Origin: Immundisolibacterales bacterium
GTDB taxonomy: Bacteria; Pseudomonadota; Gammaproteobacteria; HK1
Reading direction: 5' to 3'
Length of the DNA: 64,000 nucleotides
Assembly (NCBI GenBank): GCA_026712715.1
Contig: JAPOPW010000024.1
Coordinates: 229,492 to 293,491 of the forward strand
The notes beneath the pieces are model-generated. The model made no database searches. It was not told the DNA's origin and saw nothing but the letters and a program-made list of their open reading frames with translations. A program made the position numbers and the translations under genes. Positions 48,265-56,386 of this stretch are shown here, piece by piece. Numbering within the stretch: position 1 is the first letter of the stretch; each line of letters starts with the position of its first letter.

Positions 48265-49106
48265 ATGACGACAGACGCGAACGTGCAGGGCAAAGGGATG
48301 CGCCTCTTCCATCACCCGGCGAGCAGCGCCTCGATGCGGGTGACCCTCTACCTCGGCTGCCGCCGGATTCCGCCCTCGACGGTCGAGCTCGTCAGCACGG
48401 GCTTCGAGACGGACCACCGCGGCATACCCGTCTTCACGATGCCCGAGGGCGACCCCGAGACCGTGAGGCTCGGCACCACCGCCATCACCGCGTTCAATCC
48501 GGAGGGGCGGGTCCCGGTGCTGCTCCTTCCCGACGGCCGGAAGATGACCCAGTCCGGTCCCATCGTGGACTTTCTCGACGACACGATCGGGCCGCACGAG
48601 GGCCCGCCGATGCTGCCCGGAGACCCCTGGCTGCGGGCGGAAGCGCGCCGTATCGCCTGGATCGTCGCCGCGGACACCCAGCCCTACCAGAACATTCCGT
48701 TCATCATCCAGGCGATCGGCGAATGGGGCATGGTGAAGGCGCCTCCCGCCGTTCATCCGCTTCGCCTGCACTTCATCCGCTTCGCCTGCACTTCATCCGC
48801 CGGGAGTTCGGCGCGATCGAGAAGATCCTCGAGCGGAGCGCGGGGCGCTTCGCGGTCGGCGACGAGATCACCCTGGCCGAGTGCTTCCTGGTGCCGCAGG
48901 TCCGCAACGCGCTCCTCGCCCGGATCGACATCGCGGAGGAGTTTCCCATCCTGTCCCGGGTATGGGAGAACGCCATCGCCGTTCCGGAGGTGGCCGCGGT
49001 GCTGGAGGCGGCGGGCGGAATCGTGCAGCCGCTCGCCTTCGACGCCGAGAAGTTCGAGGTCTACGCCGACCTGCCGGGAGCTGCCCCGGCTGACGGGTCG
49101 AGCTAG
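48265..49106 (+). pseudogene. Glutathione S-transferase-like gene disrupted by a 20-bp tandem duplication
   Basis: The first part encodes a GST thioredoxin-like domain (MRLFHHPASSASMRVTLYLG, FNPEGRVPVLLLPDGR, TQSGPIVDFLDDTI). Around 48752-48800 a 20-base unit is present in two full copies plus nine bases, and the reading frame shifts. Removing one unit restores the join HPLRLHFIRREFGAIEKILE and the frame continues through a GST C-terminal domain (ALLARIDIAEEFPILSRVWE) to a stop at 49104-49106. The intact protein would be about 273 residues. As it stands the gene should be inactive unless the duplication is an assembly error or phase-variable. The start could be ATG 48265 or ATG 48298. Confidence 0.85.
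48752..48800. repeat. 20-bp tandem duplication within the GST-like gene
   Basis: The unit TTCATCCGCTTCGCCTGCAC occurs at 48752-48771 and 48772-48791, followed by the first nine bases again. A nine-base direct repeat inside the ancestral sequence could have seeded slippage. The change adds 20 bases and so shifts the frame. Confidence 0.95.
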
Positions 49107-49180
49107 GAGTCCGTGCCGCACGGAGGTTTCGAAGAAGGAACTCCCACTGCTGGAGCTGCCCCGAAGGGGCGGGCGGAAGA

Positions 49181-50308
49181 ATGGGCATGGGTCGGATAGA
49201 AAGGGTCGAGGCGAGGTGCATCGGGCCGCCGGTGGAACGCCGTACCTGGTCGCACGATCTGCCGCCGCAGTTCATGACCTGCATCGTGGTCCGAGCGACG
49301 ACCGAGGACGGGCGGGTAGGAGTCGGGGCGGTATGGAACGCCACCTCGTTCGAATTCGACCGGTACACCGCGGAGGCGACCCGCCACCTCCTGCCGGTTC
49401 TGATCGGAAAGGATCCGCTCGCGCGCGAGGAGATCCTCCGCGAGATTCGCCCGCGCGTGTTTCCGTTACCGCCCGGCGCCGTCGCCGCCATCGAGGTCGC
49501 GCTCTTCGACCTCGCGGGGCAGGCGACGGGCGAGCCTCTCCATCGCCTGCTCGGCGCCACCCGCGACCGCCTGCCCGCCTACGCGAGCCCGCCCATGCTC
49601 GCGAGCGTTCCCGCCTACCTCGACTTCGTCGCCGAGTGCCTGGCCCGCGGCTTTCGGGCGATCAAGTTCCACACCTGGTGCGACCCCGCGCGCGACCTCG
49701 AGCTCGCGCGCGCGGTGCGCCGCGAGCACACCGGCGCCGGGGTGGAATTCATGCTCGACGTGGAGAACAACTACACGCGCGAAGAAGCGATGCGGGCCGG
49801 GCGCGAGCTCGCCGACCTCGGCTTCCGCTGGTTCGAGGCGCCGCTGCCGGATCACGATCTGGAGGGTTACCGCGCCCTCACCCGTGAGCTTTCCATCCCG
49901 GTTCTGCCCTCGGGAAACTGGGTCCGGGACCTCTCCCTCTTTCGAGAAGCGCTTCGAACCCGTACCTGGGGCGCCGCGCGCACCGACGTCACCATGATGG
50001 GTGGGGTCGGCCCGGCTCTGCAAGCCGGGACCCTGGCGCGGTCCGCGGGACTCGACTGCGAGATCATGTCCTGGGGCTACAACCTTGCGGCCGCGGCCAA
50101 CCTGCACGTGATGCTCGCGCTCGAGAACTGCACGTACTTCGAGCAGGCGATGCCGTACGAGCTGTTCGAGTACGGGATGGTCGACGCGATCCGCCTCGGC
50201 CCGGACGGCTTCGTCAGCGCCCCCGACCGCCCCGGTCTCGGACTTCGGGTCGACTGGGAGGCGATGGAGGCGGCGACCTTCCACGTGGTGGAGGCACCCG
50301 GACCCTGA
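49181..50308 (+). CDS. Mandelate racemase/muconate-lactonizing enzyme (enolase superfamily) protein
   Basis: This 375-residue protein has the enolase-superfamily capping domain followed by the barrel. Candidate metal ligands are Asp in FMLDVENNY and Glu in RWFEAPLPDH. The third position, usually a Glu within GGE, reads LPSGNWVRD, so Asn replaces it. The acid/base segment after strand two is RAIKFHTW. The usual His before SWG late in the barrel is Met (EIMSWGYNLA). These changes make the activity uncertain. No substrate can be assigned. ATG 49181 or 49187 may start translation. It lies 74 bases after the broken GST gene. Confidence 0.85.
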   Translation: MGMGRIERVEARCIGPPVERRTWSHDLPPQFMTCIVVRATTEDGRVGVGAVWNATSFEFDRYTAEATRHLLPVLIGKDPLAREEILREIRPRVFPLPPGAVAAIEVALFDLAGQATGEPLHRLLGATRDRLPAYASPPMLASVPAYLDFVAECLARGFRAIKFHTWCDPARDLELARAVRREHTGAGVEFMLDVENNYTREEAMRAGRELADLGFRWFEAPLPDHDLEGYRALTRELSIPVLPSGNWVRDLSLFREALRTRTWGAARTDVTMMGGVGPALQAGTLARSAGLDCEIMSWGYNLAAAANLHVMLALENCTYFEQAMPYELFEYGMVDAIRLGPDGFVSAPDRPGLGLRVDWEAMEAATFHVVEAPGP

Positions 50309-50408
50309 GTCCCTCGACCGTCTCCCTGCCGCCTGGCGCGGGCGCCGGAGCGGCTCTCCCCTCCGACGTTGTACGATTGCGGCCCCAGTCGGGCTCGGAG
50401 AGACACCG

Positions 50409-51035
50409 ATGACGCGGCGCGTGATCCACGACTTCGTCATTCCCGCGCGCACCGGTCGCGCCGTCGAGGTGATGAAGGGTCAGGTCCTTCGCATTCACCT
50501 CGTCGAGGACAAGCAGGTTGGAGACTGCGCGTTCTTCAATCTGCACGACCGCCGGGAAGCCTTCCACGTCGGACAGAGCTGGGCCCTGAACGTGATGTTG
50601 GGCCACGGCAACGGCAAGTGCTTCAAGTACTTCTATTCGAAGCCGCCACGCGAGAACGTGATGTTCGAGGTGATCGAGGACACCGTGGGCGCGCACTGGT
50701 CGAGCATGGGCGGGCGGTGCAGCCGGCGCCTGCTCGAGCTGCGCGACGGCGACACCGATCATCGCTCGTGCCAGGAGAACCTGACCGAGGCGGTCGCACC
50801 GTGGGGCATCGAGGGCGACGATATCGTCGACGTCTTCAACGTGTTCATGAACGTCGACGTTCACCCCGACGGCACGTTCGAAATCCACCCGCCGACCGCG
50901 GTGGCCGGCGACTACATCGACCTCCGGGCGGAGATGGACGTGCTCGCGGCCGTCTCCGCGTGTCCGGCGGATCGCAACGCGACCAACGACTGGCGACCGA
51001 AGCCGCTCGGCATCACCGTATTCGCCGCAGACTGA
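50409..51035 (+). CDS. DUF1989 (urea carboxylase-associated) family protein
   Basis: This 208-residue protein is a stand-alone DUF1989 domain, related to the urea carboxylase-associated proteins and to the N-terminal half of Tdm. Conserved features are KQVGDCAFFNLHDRREAFHV, the cysteines in GGRCSRRLLELRDG and SCQENLTEAVAPWG, the FNVFMNVDV segment and the final VSACPADRNATND. These Cys/His residues are thought to bind metal. Its role here is unknown; neighbouring hydrolases suggest breakdown of a small nitrogen compound. It is convergent with the NMT1-like gene. Confidence 0.85.
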   Translation: MTRRVIHDFVIPARTGRAVEVMKGQVLRIHLVEDKQVGDCAFFNLHDRREAFHVGQSWALNVMLGHGNGKCFKYFYSKPPRENVMFEVIEDTVGAHWSSMGGRCSRRLLELRDGDTDHRSCQENLTEAVAPWGIEGDDIVDVFNVFMNVDVHPDGTFEIHPPTAVAGDYIDLRAEMDVLAAVSACPADRNATNDWRPKPLGITVFAAD

Positions 51036-51078
51036 GCTCGGCGCCGGTCGACGGACGAGCCGCCGCGAGCCGCCGCGT

Positions 51079-51966
51079 TCATCCCGCCGGCGGCGGGGTG
51101 CACACGCTCTCGTAGGAATGGCGCTTCGTGACGAGGCCGTTGTAGGCGAAGATGTCGAGGGTCGCCTCGTAGGCGGCGCGCGTGATCTCGACGTGCGGGG
51201 TCCAGCATCCGAGCTGCTGGTAGGTCCGGATGCAGTTCGCGAGCACCGCCTCGTCGATGGCGGGGAAGTACGGCTTCTCGACCGCCGCTATCTCCCCGGC
51301 GGGCGCTTCGTCGAGGTAGCGTCGCGTCTCGCGGTAGGCGCGCACGAATGCCGCCGCCATGTCCGTTTCCAGCCATGTCGGCATCGCCGCGAGGCTCGAG
51401 AAGCCGCACGTTCCGATCACCGGCCCGACTTGCGACACCACATGTCCGACCCCGTCCGCCTCGAGCTGCTGCGGGAAGGGGCCCTGCTGCTGCACGTAGG
51501 TGCCCTGACCGTCCCGGAACGCGCCGTCAATGGCGGCGGCGCCCCCGGGGTGGAGCGCATTGATGCGGGAGTAGTCGATTCCGGCCCGGTGGCATGCGTA
51601 CTTGAACATCGCGAGCGGCTGGCCACCGCCGAAGAGGACCACGTCCGCGCCTTCGAGCTTGCGCCACGAGAATGCCGGGTCCGGCTCGCGCGCGGTGAGG
51701 AAGAAGCCGTCCATCTCGTTCACCTGCGCAAAGTGGGTGGTGGCCGGGGTCTCGCCGCGTTCGAGGGGGCCGAAGCCCTGGCTGAGGGCGGACTGGACGA
51801 CGTCGGCGGAGCCGTCCTCGAGGGCGGCGAGGGCGCTCACCCCGGCCGGAGCGACCGACCACTCGGGCTCGAGACCCTCCTCGCGCAGGAACCCCCCGGC
51901 CATCGTCGCGATGAGCGGCGAGTAGAACGCCGAGAACAGGGTGAACTGGATGTTGATGCGGGCCAT
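51079..51966 (-). CDS. NMT1/THI5-like substrate-binding-fold protein without signal peptide
   Basis: This 295-residue protein has the fold of NMT1/SsuA-type periplasmic receptors (LFSAFYSPLIATMAGGFLRE, SADVVQSALSQGFGPLERGE). However, it begins MARINIQFTL with no export signal, and no permease or ATPase gene is adjacent. It could be a cytoplasmic ligand-binding protein or enzyme of the THI5-like type. AGGAG lies upstream of the ATG at 51966. It is the last gene of a five-gene minus operon, 143 bases after the cyclase gene. Confidence 0.75.
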   Translation of the reverse strand: MARINIQFTLFSAFYSPLIATMAGGFLREEGLEPEWSVAPAGVSALAALEDGSADVVQSALSQGFGPLERGETPATTHFAQVNEMDGFFLTAREPDPAFSWRKLEGADVVLFGGGQPLAMFKYACHRAGIDYSRINALHPGGAAAIDGAFRDGQGTYVQQQGPFPQQLEADGVGHVVSQVGPVIGTCGFSSLAAMPTWLETDMAAAFVRAYRETRRYLDEAPAGEIAAVEKPYFPAIDEAVLANCIRTYQQLGCWTPHVEITRAAYEATLDIFAYNGLVTKRHSYESVCTPPPAG

Positions 51967-52109
51967 CGGGGCTCCTTCCGGAAGTTGTCGCGGCCGCGCC
52001 GGTCCAAGGTGGCCGGCGCATCGCGGGGGGGCGTCGACGTGGCCGGGATCATACCGGTCGGGCGGCGGTGGTCCCCGGAACGGACCACCGACCGGACCGA
52101 CGGCCGGCC

Positions 52110-52796
52110 TCAGGCGGTGACCTCGAACTCCCGGGGAATGTCGAAGCCTTCGATGGCGAGCACTCTGGCCGGGGCGCCGTCGAGGCCGGCGAGCTTCACC
52201 GGCAGCGCAACGATCGCGAGCCGCTCGGCGGTGATTGCGGGCAGCCGATGCACGTACTCGATGTTGTAGATGTCCTCGCCGAGCAGGGTATGGTGGACGA
52301 CGCAGTCCTCGCCTCGGAACGCGCCGCCGCGCACCACCTCCTCCTCGCTGAAGTCGTAGACGACCGCGTTCACGCCGCGCTCGACCAGCCATCGGGCGCC
52401 GTCGGCGCCAAGATACGGCCCCTCGCTCCAGAACGCCGGTTCGCCCCAGCAGCGGTCCGACCAGCCGGTGCGCAGGATCGCGATGTCGCCCGGAACCACG
52501 TGACGACCGCGGTCCTCGAGGGTGTCGCCGCCGATCCCCGCGTTCGCCCCGTGGTCGGACAGCTCGACGAGGGCGGCGGGACCCATGAGCTTCGCGAGCG
52601 GTGCCTGGTCGATGCCGGAGCCGTGCTCGATGAAGTGGTTGGGGGCGTCCACGTGGGTCGCGTAGTGGCAGAACATCGAGAACGTCGAGCCTTGCCAGCC
52701 GCAGTCCTCGAAGCGATAGGGGGTCTCGAAGCGGACCTCGAGCCCGAGGCGGCCGTCCCCGTCGCGAACGGGAACCGACAGATCGACTACGTGCAT
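52110..52796 (-). CDS. Cyclase family protein (kynurenine formamidase-like metal hydrolase)
   Basis: This 228-residue protein belongs to the cyclase/KynB family of metal-dependent hydrolases. It shows the conserved metal-binding pattern CHYATHVDAPNHFIEHG, with family-typical segments VVPGDIAILRTGW and LPAITAERLAIVALPVKL. Family members hydrolyse formylkynurenine, cyclic imides or related amides. No tryptophan-degradation genes are nearby, so the substrate is open. AGGAGA precedes the ATG. Confidence 0.87.
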   Translation of the reverse strand: MHVVDLSVPVRDGDGRLGLEVRFETPYRFEDCGWQGSTFSMFCHYATHVDAPNHFIEHGSGIDQAPLAKLMGPAALVELSDHGANAGIGGDTLEDRGRHVVPGDIAILRTGWSDRCWGEPAFWSEGPYLGADGARWLVERGVNAVVYDFSEEEVVRGGAFRGEDCVVHHTLLGEDIYNIEYVHRLPAITAERLAIVALPVKLAGLDGAPARVLAIEGFDIPREFEVTA

Positions 52797-52887
52797 GGTC
52801 GTCTCTCCTGGCTGGCAACGTGAACGGGAGTACGGTCGGATCTTCGCCGGGCGGACGCTCCCGCCGGCCCTGCCGGCGGCACCGGTG

Positions 52888-53541
52888 TCAGCCCCGAGCC
52901 GCGATCTGCCGAAGCTCGCTCAAGGTCGACTCGAGGTCCCGCACCTCGCACCAGCCGACCCGCATCATCTCGATGGCCGGAGCGTGCAGGTGCGGCAGGG
53001 TCGTGCCGGTGCACTCCTCGACGACGATCGGCTTGAAGTCCCGGAACATCGCGTCCTTCGAGGTCGCGGCCACGCACTGATTGGTCAGCACGCCCGCGAT
53101 GAGGACCGTCTCGGCATCGAGGGCCCGCAGGATCCCCTCCAGGTTGCTGTTGAAGAAGGCGCTCAACCGGGACTTGTCGACGTACCAGTCTTCTTCCCGG
53201 GGCTCGAGGTCGTCGAGGATCCCGAAGCCCCAGGTGCCGAGCCGCAGTCCACCGTCGCGCAGAAACGGGCGAAGTCGGAAGAACGGTCCGGCGTCCTCGA
53301 CCCCGCGCGTGCCGTGCCGGGTCCACACCACCGGGACGTTCTTCGCGCGAGCGTCCGCGAGAAGCTGACGGGTGGGCTCGACCACCCGGCGCATGTGCGC
53401 GATGTCGATGCCGCGGCTCGCGTACCAGCCTTGCGGATGCAGGAAGTCGTTCTGCAGATCGATGCACACGAGGACCGTCCGTCCGGGCACCAGGTCCCAT
53501 CGCGCCTCTTCGAAGGGCGGGACAAGGGGTCGCGAGTCCAT
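52888..53541 (-). CDS. Isochorismatase-family cysteine hydrolase
   Basis: This 217-residue enzyme has the catalytic triad of the isochorismatase/nicotinamidase fold. The parts are Asp in VCIDLQNDFLHPQGWY, Lys in YVDKSRLSAF and Cys in GVLTNQCVAATSKDA. Members hydrolyse amides such as ureidoacrylate, N-carbamoylsarcosine or biuret. The adjacent cyclase and DUF1989 genes fit degradation of a carbamoyl or amide compound, which is inference. It begins 30 bases after the cupin gene stop on the same strand. Confidence 0.88.
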   Translation of the reverse strand: MDSRPLVPPFEEARWDLVPGRTVLVCIDLQNDFLHPQGWYASRGIDIAHMRRVVEPTRQLLADARAKNVPVVWTRHGTRGVEDAGPFFRLRPFLRDGGLRLGTWGFGILDDLEPREEDWYVDKSRLSAFFNSNLEGILRALDAETVLIAGVLTNQCVAATSKDAMFRDFKPIVVEECTGTTLPHLHAPAIEMMRVGWCEVRDLESTLSELRQIAARG

Positions 53542-53571
53542 TTGAATTCCGAGAGTCGGCCGGTGCGGCCG

Positions 53572-54165
53572 CTAGCCCACCGGGAGGAGCCAGAGGGCGA
53601 GGAGGGGCGTGCCGCCGGCGCGCATGGCGTGGAGAAGGTTGGAGGGGTTGTGGACGATGCCGCCGATCCCGGGGGTGTGCCAGCCCCGGTCCTCGCGGTA
53701 CCACTCACCTTCGCTCATCACGATGTAGATCTCCTCGGGCGGGTGCCGGTGGTCGATGTAGCGAACGCCCGGCGCGACGAGGCTCGCGCCGACCAGCACG
53801 TCGCTTCGCTGCTCAAGTCCGGCGGGCCCGACGAGGACGGCGTTGGCGTGGCCGTCGTGAAACGTCCGGCCGTGCGCTTTCGAGCCCGGCCGCCGGCCCC
53901 AATGGAGCGTCGGCTCCAGTCCGGCGAACGCCCTCGCGAGGGGGGCCGTATCCGGTGCCACGCGCGCCCGTTCGAGCGCGGAGGAAAGGTGACGGTACGC
54001 CGGAGGGGGAGCCGCCTCGCCGGGCACCACGTCGCCGGTCGAGCCCGCGAGCGCTTCGAAGATGTCCGCCGCCGCGTCGCCGGGCGGGGTCCCCGGCTCG
54101 ACGCGGGCCGCCAGGAAGTCGCGGGCCGCGCCGAGAACCCGTTCGAGCGCTTCGGGGCGTCTCAC
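53572..54165 (-). CDS. Cupin protein resembling DMSP lyases (DddQ/DddL type)
   Basis: This 197-residue protein has a C-terminal cupin with motif 1 DHRHPPEEIYIVMSEGEWY. The second cupin motif contains PGIGGIVHNPSNLLHAM, and the chain ends LLALWLLPVG. The pattern of two His, Glu and Tyr followed by a His, together with the size, resembles DddQ/DddL DMSP lyases. Those enzymes release dimethyl sulphide from DMSP. The GTG at 54165 is chosen as start since it clears the upstream gene by 46 bases and gives a DddQ-like length. A different cupin isomerase or sugar-acid enzyme is the main alternative, given its SMP-30 neighbour. Confidence 0.7.
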   Translation of the reverse strand: MRRPEALERVLGAARDFLAARVEPGTPPGDAAADIFEALAGSTGDVVPGEAAPPPAYRHLSSALERARVAPDTAPLARAFAGLEPTLHWGRRPGSKAHGRTFHDGHANAVLVGPAGLEQRSDVLVGASLVAPGVRYIDHRHPPEEIYIVMSEGEWYREDRGWHTPGIGGIVHNPSNLLHAMRAGGTPLLALWLLPVG

Positions 54166-54211
54166 CCTGCTTCCGCCTGCGTGCGCCGCTTCGTACCGGG
54201 GTCCGGCGCCC

Positions 54212-55183
54212 TCAACCTCCGGGGACGCCCCTGGTATTGACGTAGAGCGCGTAGAGGGACTGGCTCGCGGCCATGAAGAGGCGGTTGCCCTTGCGCCCGC
54301 CGAAGCAGACGTTGGCGCAGCGTTCCGGGAGGGCGATTCGGCCGATCGGAGTTCCGTCCGGGGCGAACACGAGCACACCGTCGAGCGCCTCGGTGCCCAT
54401 GCCCCATCCGCACCAGAGGTTGCCGTCGACGTCGCAGCGCATGCCGTCCGGGGTGCCGCCCGGGCCGGCATCGATCAACACTTCCTTGTTGGCGATGGCG
54501 CGGCCGTCGGCGGTGACGTCGTAGGCGAGGATCTTGCGGTGCGGCTCGCCGCGCGACTCGACCACGTAGAGCCGCTTCTCGTCAGGGGAGAAGCACAGCC
54601 CGTTCGGACCGTGAACGTCGTCCGCGAGGCAAGTGAGCTCCCCGGTCTCCGCGTCGATGCGGTAGACCGATTCCGGCAGTTCCGGCGCCGCCCGGTGTCC
54701 CTCGTAGTCGCCGAGGATGCCGAAGGGCGGATCGGTGAACCAGACCGATCCGTCCGATTTCACCACCACGTCGTTCGGCGAGTTGAGGCGCCGGCCATCC
54801 ACCGCGTCCGCGAGCACCGTGACCCTGCCGTCGTACTCGGTGCGGGTGACCCGCCGCCCTCCGTGCTCGCACGTCACGAGCCGGCCCCGCCGGTCCCGGG
54901 TGTTGCCGTTGGCGAAGTTCGACGGGCGCCGGTAGACGCTCACCGCCCCGGTTTCCTCCTCCCACTTGAGGACCCGGTCGTTCGGGATGTCGCTCCAGAG
55001 GAGATGGCGCCCGTCGCCGAACCACACCGGCCCTTCCGACCAGCGGCAGCCCGTATGCAGGCGTTCCACCGCCGCGCTGAAGATGCGATAGCGGTCGAAG
55101 CGGGGGTCCAACGACTCGATCGCGGGATCGGGGTAGCGGGGATGCGGGCGCCAGCCGGCGCTCGGGGGATGGTCAAGGTGCAT
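54212..55183 (-). CDS. SMP-30/gluconolactonase/LRE family protein
   Basis: This 323-residue beta-propeller protein belongs to the SMP-30/gluconolactonase family of metal-dependent lactonases. Typical segments are CRWSEGPVWFGDGRHLLWSD, SNFANGNTRDRRGRLVTCEH, the metal-binding LNSPNDVVVKSDGSVWFTDP and HGPNGLCFSPDEKRLYV. The substrate is probably a sugar lactone, but it is not established. It is the first gene of the minus operon that includes the cupin, hydrolase, cyclase and NMT1-like genes. A 17-bp perfect inverted repeat lies about 100-200 bases upstream. Confidence 0.9.
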   Translation of the reverse strand: MHLDHPPSAGWRPHPRYPDPAIESLDPRFDRYRIFSAAVERLHTGCRWSEGPVWFGDGRHLLWSDIPNDRVLKWEEETGAVSVYRRPSNFANGNTRDRRGRLVTCEHGGRRVTRTEYDGRVTVLADAVDGRRLNSPNDVVVKSDGSVWFTDPPFGILGDYEGHRAAPELPESVYRIDAETGELTCLADDVHGPNGLCFSPDEKRLYVVESRGEPHRKILAYDVTADGRAIANKEVLIDAGPGGTPDGMRCDVDGNLWCGWGMGTEALDGVLVFAPDGTPIGRIALPERCANVCFGGRKGNRLFMAASQSLYALYVNTRGVPGG

Positions 55184-55284
55184 TCTCTGGCCTCGGTTCA
55201 TCATTGGGCAAACGGAGTTCGGTCGGGACGCAAGCGCATTGCCACATGCGCTGGCCGCGGCTGGTCGAGGTTCGCGGGCGCTAG

Positions 55285-55387
55285 TACCTTTGCACAGTGG
55301 TTGTGATTGATTGAAGACCAAGTTCTTGGGCGCCGCCATGGTCTCATTTGCGCGGTCTCAACCGGTCAGGACCACTGTGCAAAGGTA
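55285..55387. repeat. 17-bp perfect inverted repeat upstream of the SMP-30 operon
   Basis: TACCTTTGCACAGTGGT (55285-55301) is exactly inverted at 55371-55387, with 69 bases between. The match extends outward about five bases with mismatches. A shorter nested pair, AGACCA (55315-55320) and TGGTCT (55339-55344), lies inside. The arms could be a widely spaced operator pair or the ends of a ~110-base miniature element. Confidence 0.75.
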
Positions 55388-55449
55388 TTGGCATGCATCG
55401 ACGCGAGGGGAAGCGGTCGCGCACGGCCGCATCCGTGCTTCGGGCCGGC

Positions 55450-56226
55450 TCAGGCGGTCGCGGCGCGGGCGTAGTCGGGGCGTCGCTTCTCGCGAAATGC
55501 GGCCACCCCTTCCCGGTGCTCCCAGGTCTTCGAGCGTTCGATCTGGGTCTGCGCCTCGGCCCGGAGGGCGGCCCGGAGCGCGTCGCGGTCCTCCATCATC
55601 GACTTGAGGGCCGCGTAGCCGCCGAGGGCGGAGGCGGCGAGGGCCCGCGCCCGCTCGAGGGCGACCGCCATCACCTCGCCGTCCGGCGCGCGCACGTCGG
55701 CGAGCCCGAGACGGTGCGCCTCGTCCGCGTCGACCCGCTCGCGGGTGAGGGCGAGACGGCGGGCCGCCGCCGGTCCGACCCGCCTCTGCAGGGTGTGGGT
55801 GAGCCCCCAGTCCGGTACGAGTCCGATGTTGAGAAAGGACACCGTGAACTTCGCGCTGTCCGCCGCGACGACCACGTCGGCAAGGCACGCGATGCTCGCT
55901 CCCGCCCCCGCGGCGTGGCCGCGCACCGCCGCGACGAGGGGCTTCGGAAAGGTGATGAGGAGTTCGGCGACCCGGACCATCACGGCGACCCGATCCTCCA
56001 TCGCGGACGGCTCCCGGCTCCCCATCGTCTTGACATCGCCGCCTGCGCAGAAGTGCTCTCCGGCGCCGGTGAGCACCACTGCCCGGACCGCATCGTCCGC
56101 GGCCATGGCCTCGAAGCTCGCGGCGATTTCGCTTCTGGTCTCCGGCGAGAGCGCGTTGCGTGCCTCCGGCCGGTCGATGGTGAGGACGGCGATGCCGCCG
56201 TCGAGGTCTTCGCGTCTCAGGGTCAT
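55450..56226 (-). CDS. Enoyl-CoA hydratase/isomerase family protein
   Basis: This 258-residue crotonase-fold protein begins with the usual AVLTIDRPEARNALS. The oxyanion-hole segments are EHFCAGGDVKTMG and VRGHAAGAGASIACLADV. The catalytic Glu positions of true hydratases are not obvious: the relevant segments read AAGAGASIA and GLVPDWGLTHTL, with Asp in the second. It may be an isomerase or another crotonase-type enzyme. GGAGCC precedes the ATG. It is divergent from the dimethylglycine-dehydrogenase-like gene and upstream of the SMP-30 operon on the same strand. Confidence 0.87.
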   Translation of the reverse strand: MTLRREDLDGGIAVLTIDRPEARNALSPETRSEIAASFEAMAADDAVRAVVLTGAGEHFCAGGDVKTMGSREPSAMEDRVAVMVRVAELLITFPKPLVAAVRGHAAGAGASIACLADVVVAADSAKFTVSFLNIGLVPDWGLTHTLQRRVGPAAARRLALTRERVDADEAHRLGLADVRAPDGEVMAVALERARALAASALGGYAALKSMMEDRDALRAALRAEAQTQIERSKTWEHREGVAAFREKRRPDYARAATA

Positions 56227-56338
56227 GGCGTGGCGGCTCCTCCGCAGTTTCCGGTGAACTCGGTCCACCGCCAGAATCTTCGCTCCGCAACCTGCCTGTC
56301 AAGGCCGTTTCGCGAATTCGAAAGGGGCTCCATCGGGT

Positions 56339-56386
56339 TACAATCGGTACTTCTTTGGCTCGAATTGGTTCGGTATTGGTACTGGC
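56339..56386 (+). promoter_or_regulatory. Phased TGGT-type repeats before the dimethylglycine-dehydrogenase-like gene
   Basis: After a -10-like TACAAT (56339-56344), hexamers ATCGGT (56343), TTTGGC (56354), ATTGGT (56364) and ATTGGT (56375) follow at 10-11 base spacing up to the start codon. Two are followed by AC, giving GGTAC as in the sites near tmm and gmaS. No ribosome-binding site is visible. The layout suggests a regulator array on one face of the helix. Confidence 0.45.

Noticed and set aside
48752..48800. Programmed ribosomal frameshift in the GST gene
   Set aside because: No slippery heptamer or downstream structure is needed, since removing one exact 20-base repeat unit restores the frame.
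48265..49887. A single 540-residue protein continuing past the GST duplication
   Set aside because: After the duplication the frame reads Arg/Ser/Pro-rich nonsense and overlaps the enolase-superfamily gene in another frame; the GST domain continues in a different frame.
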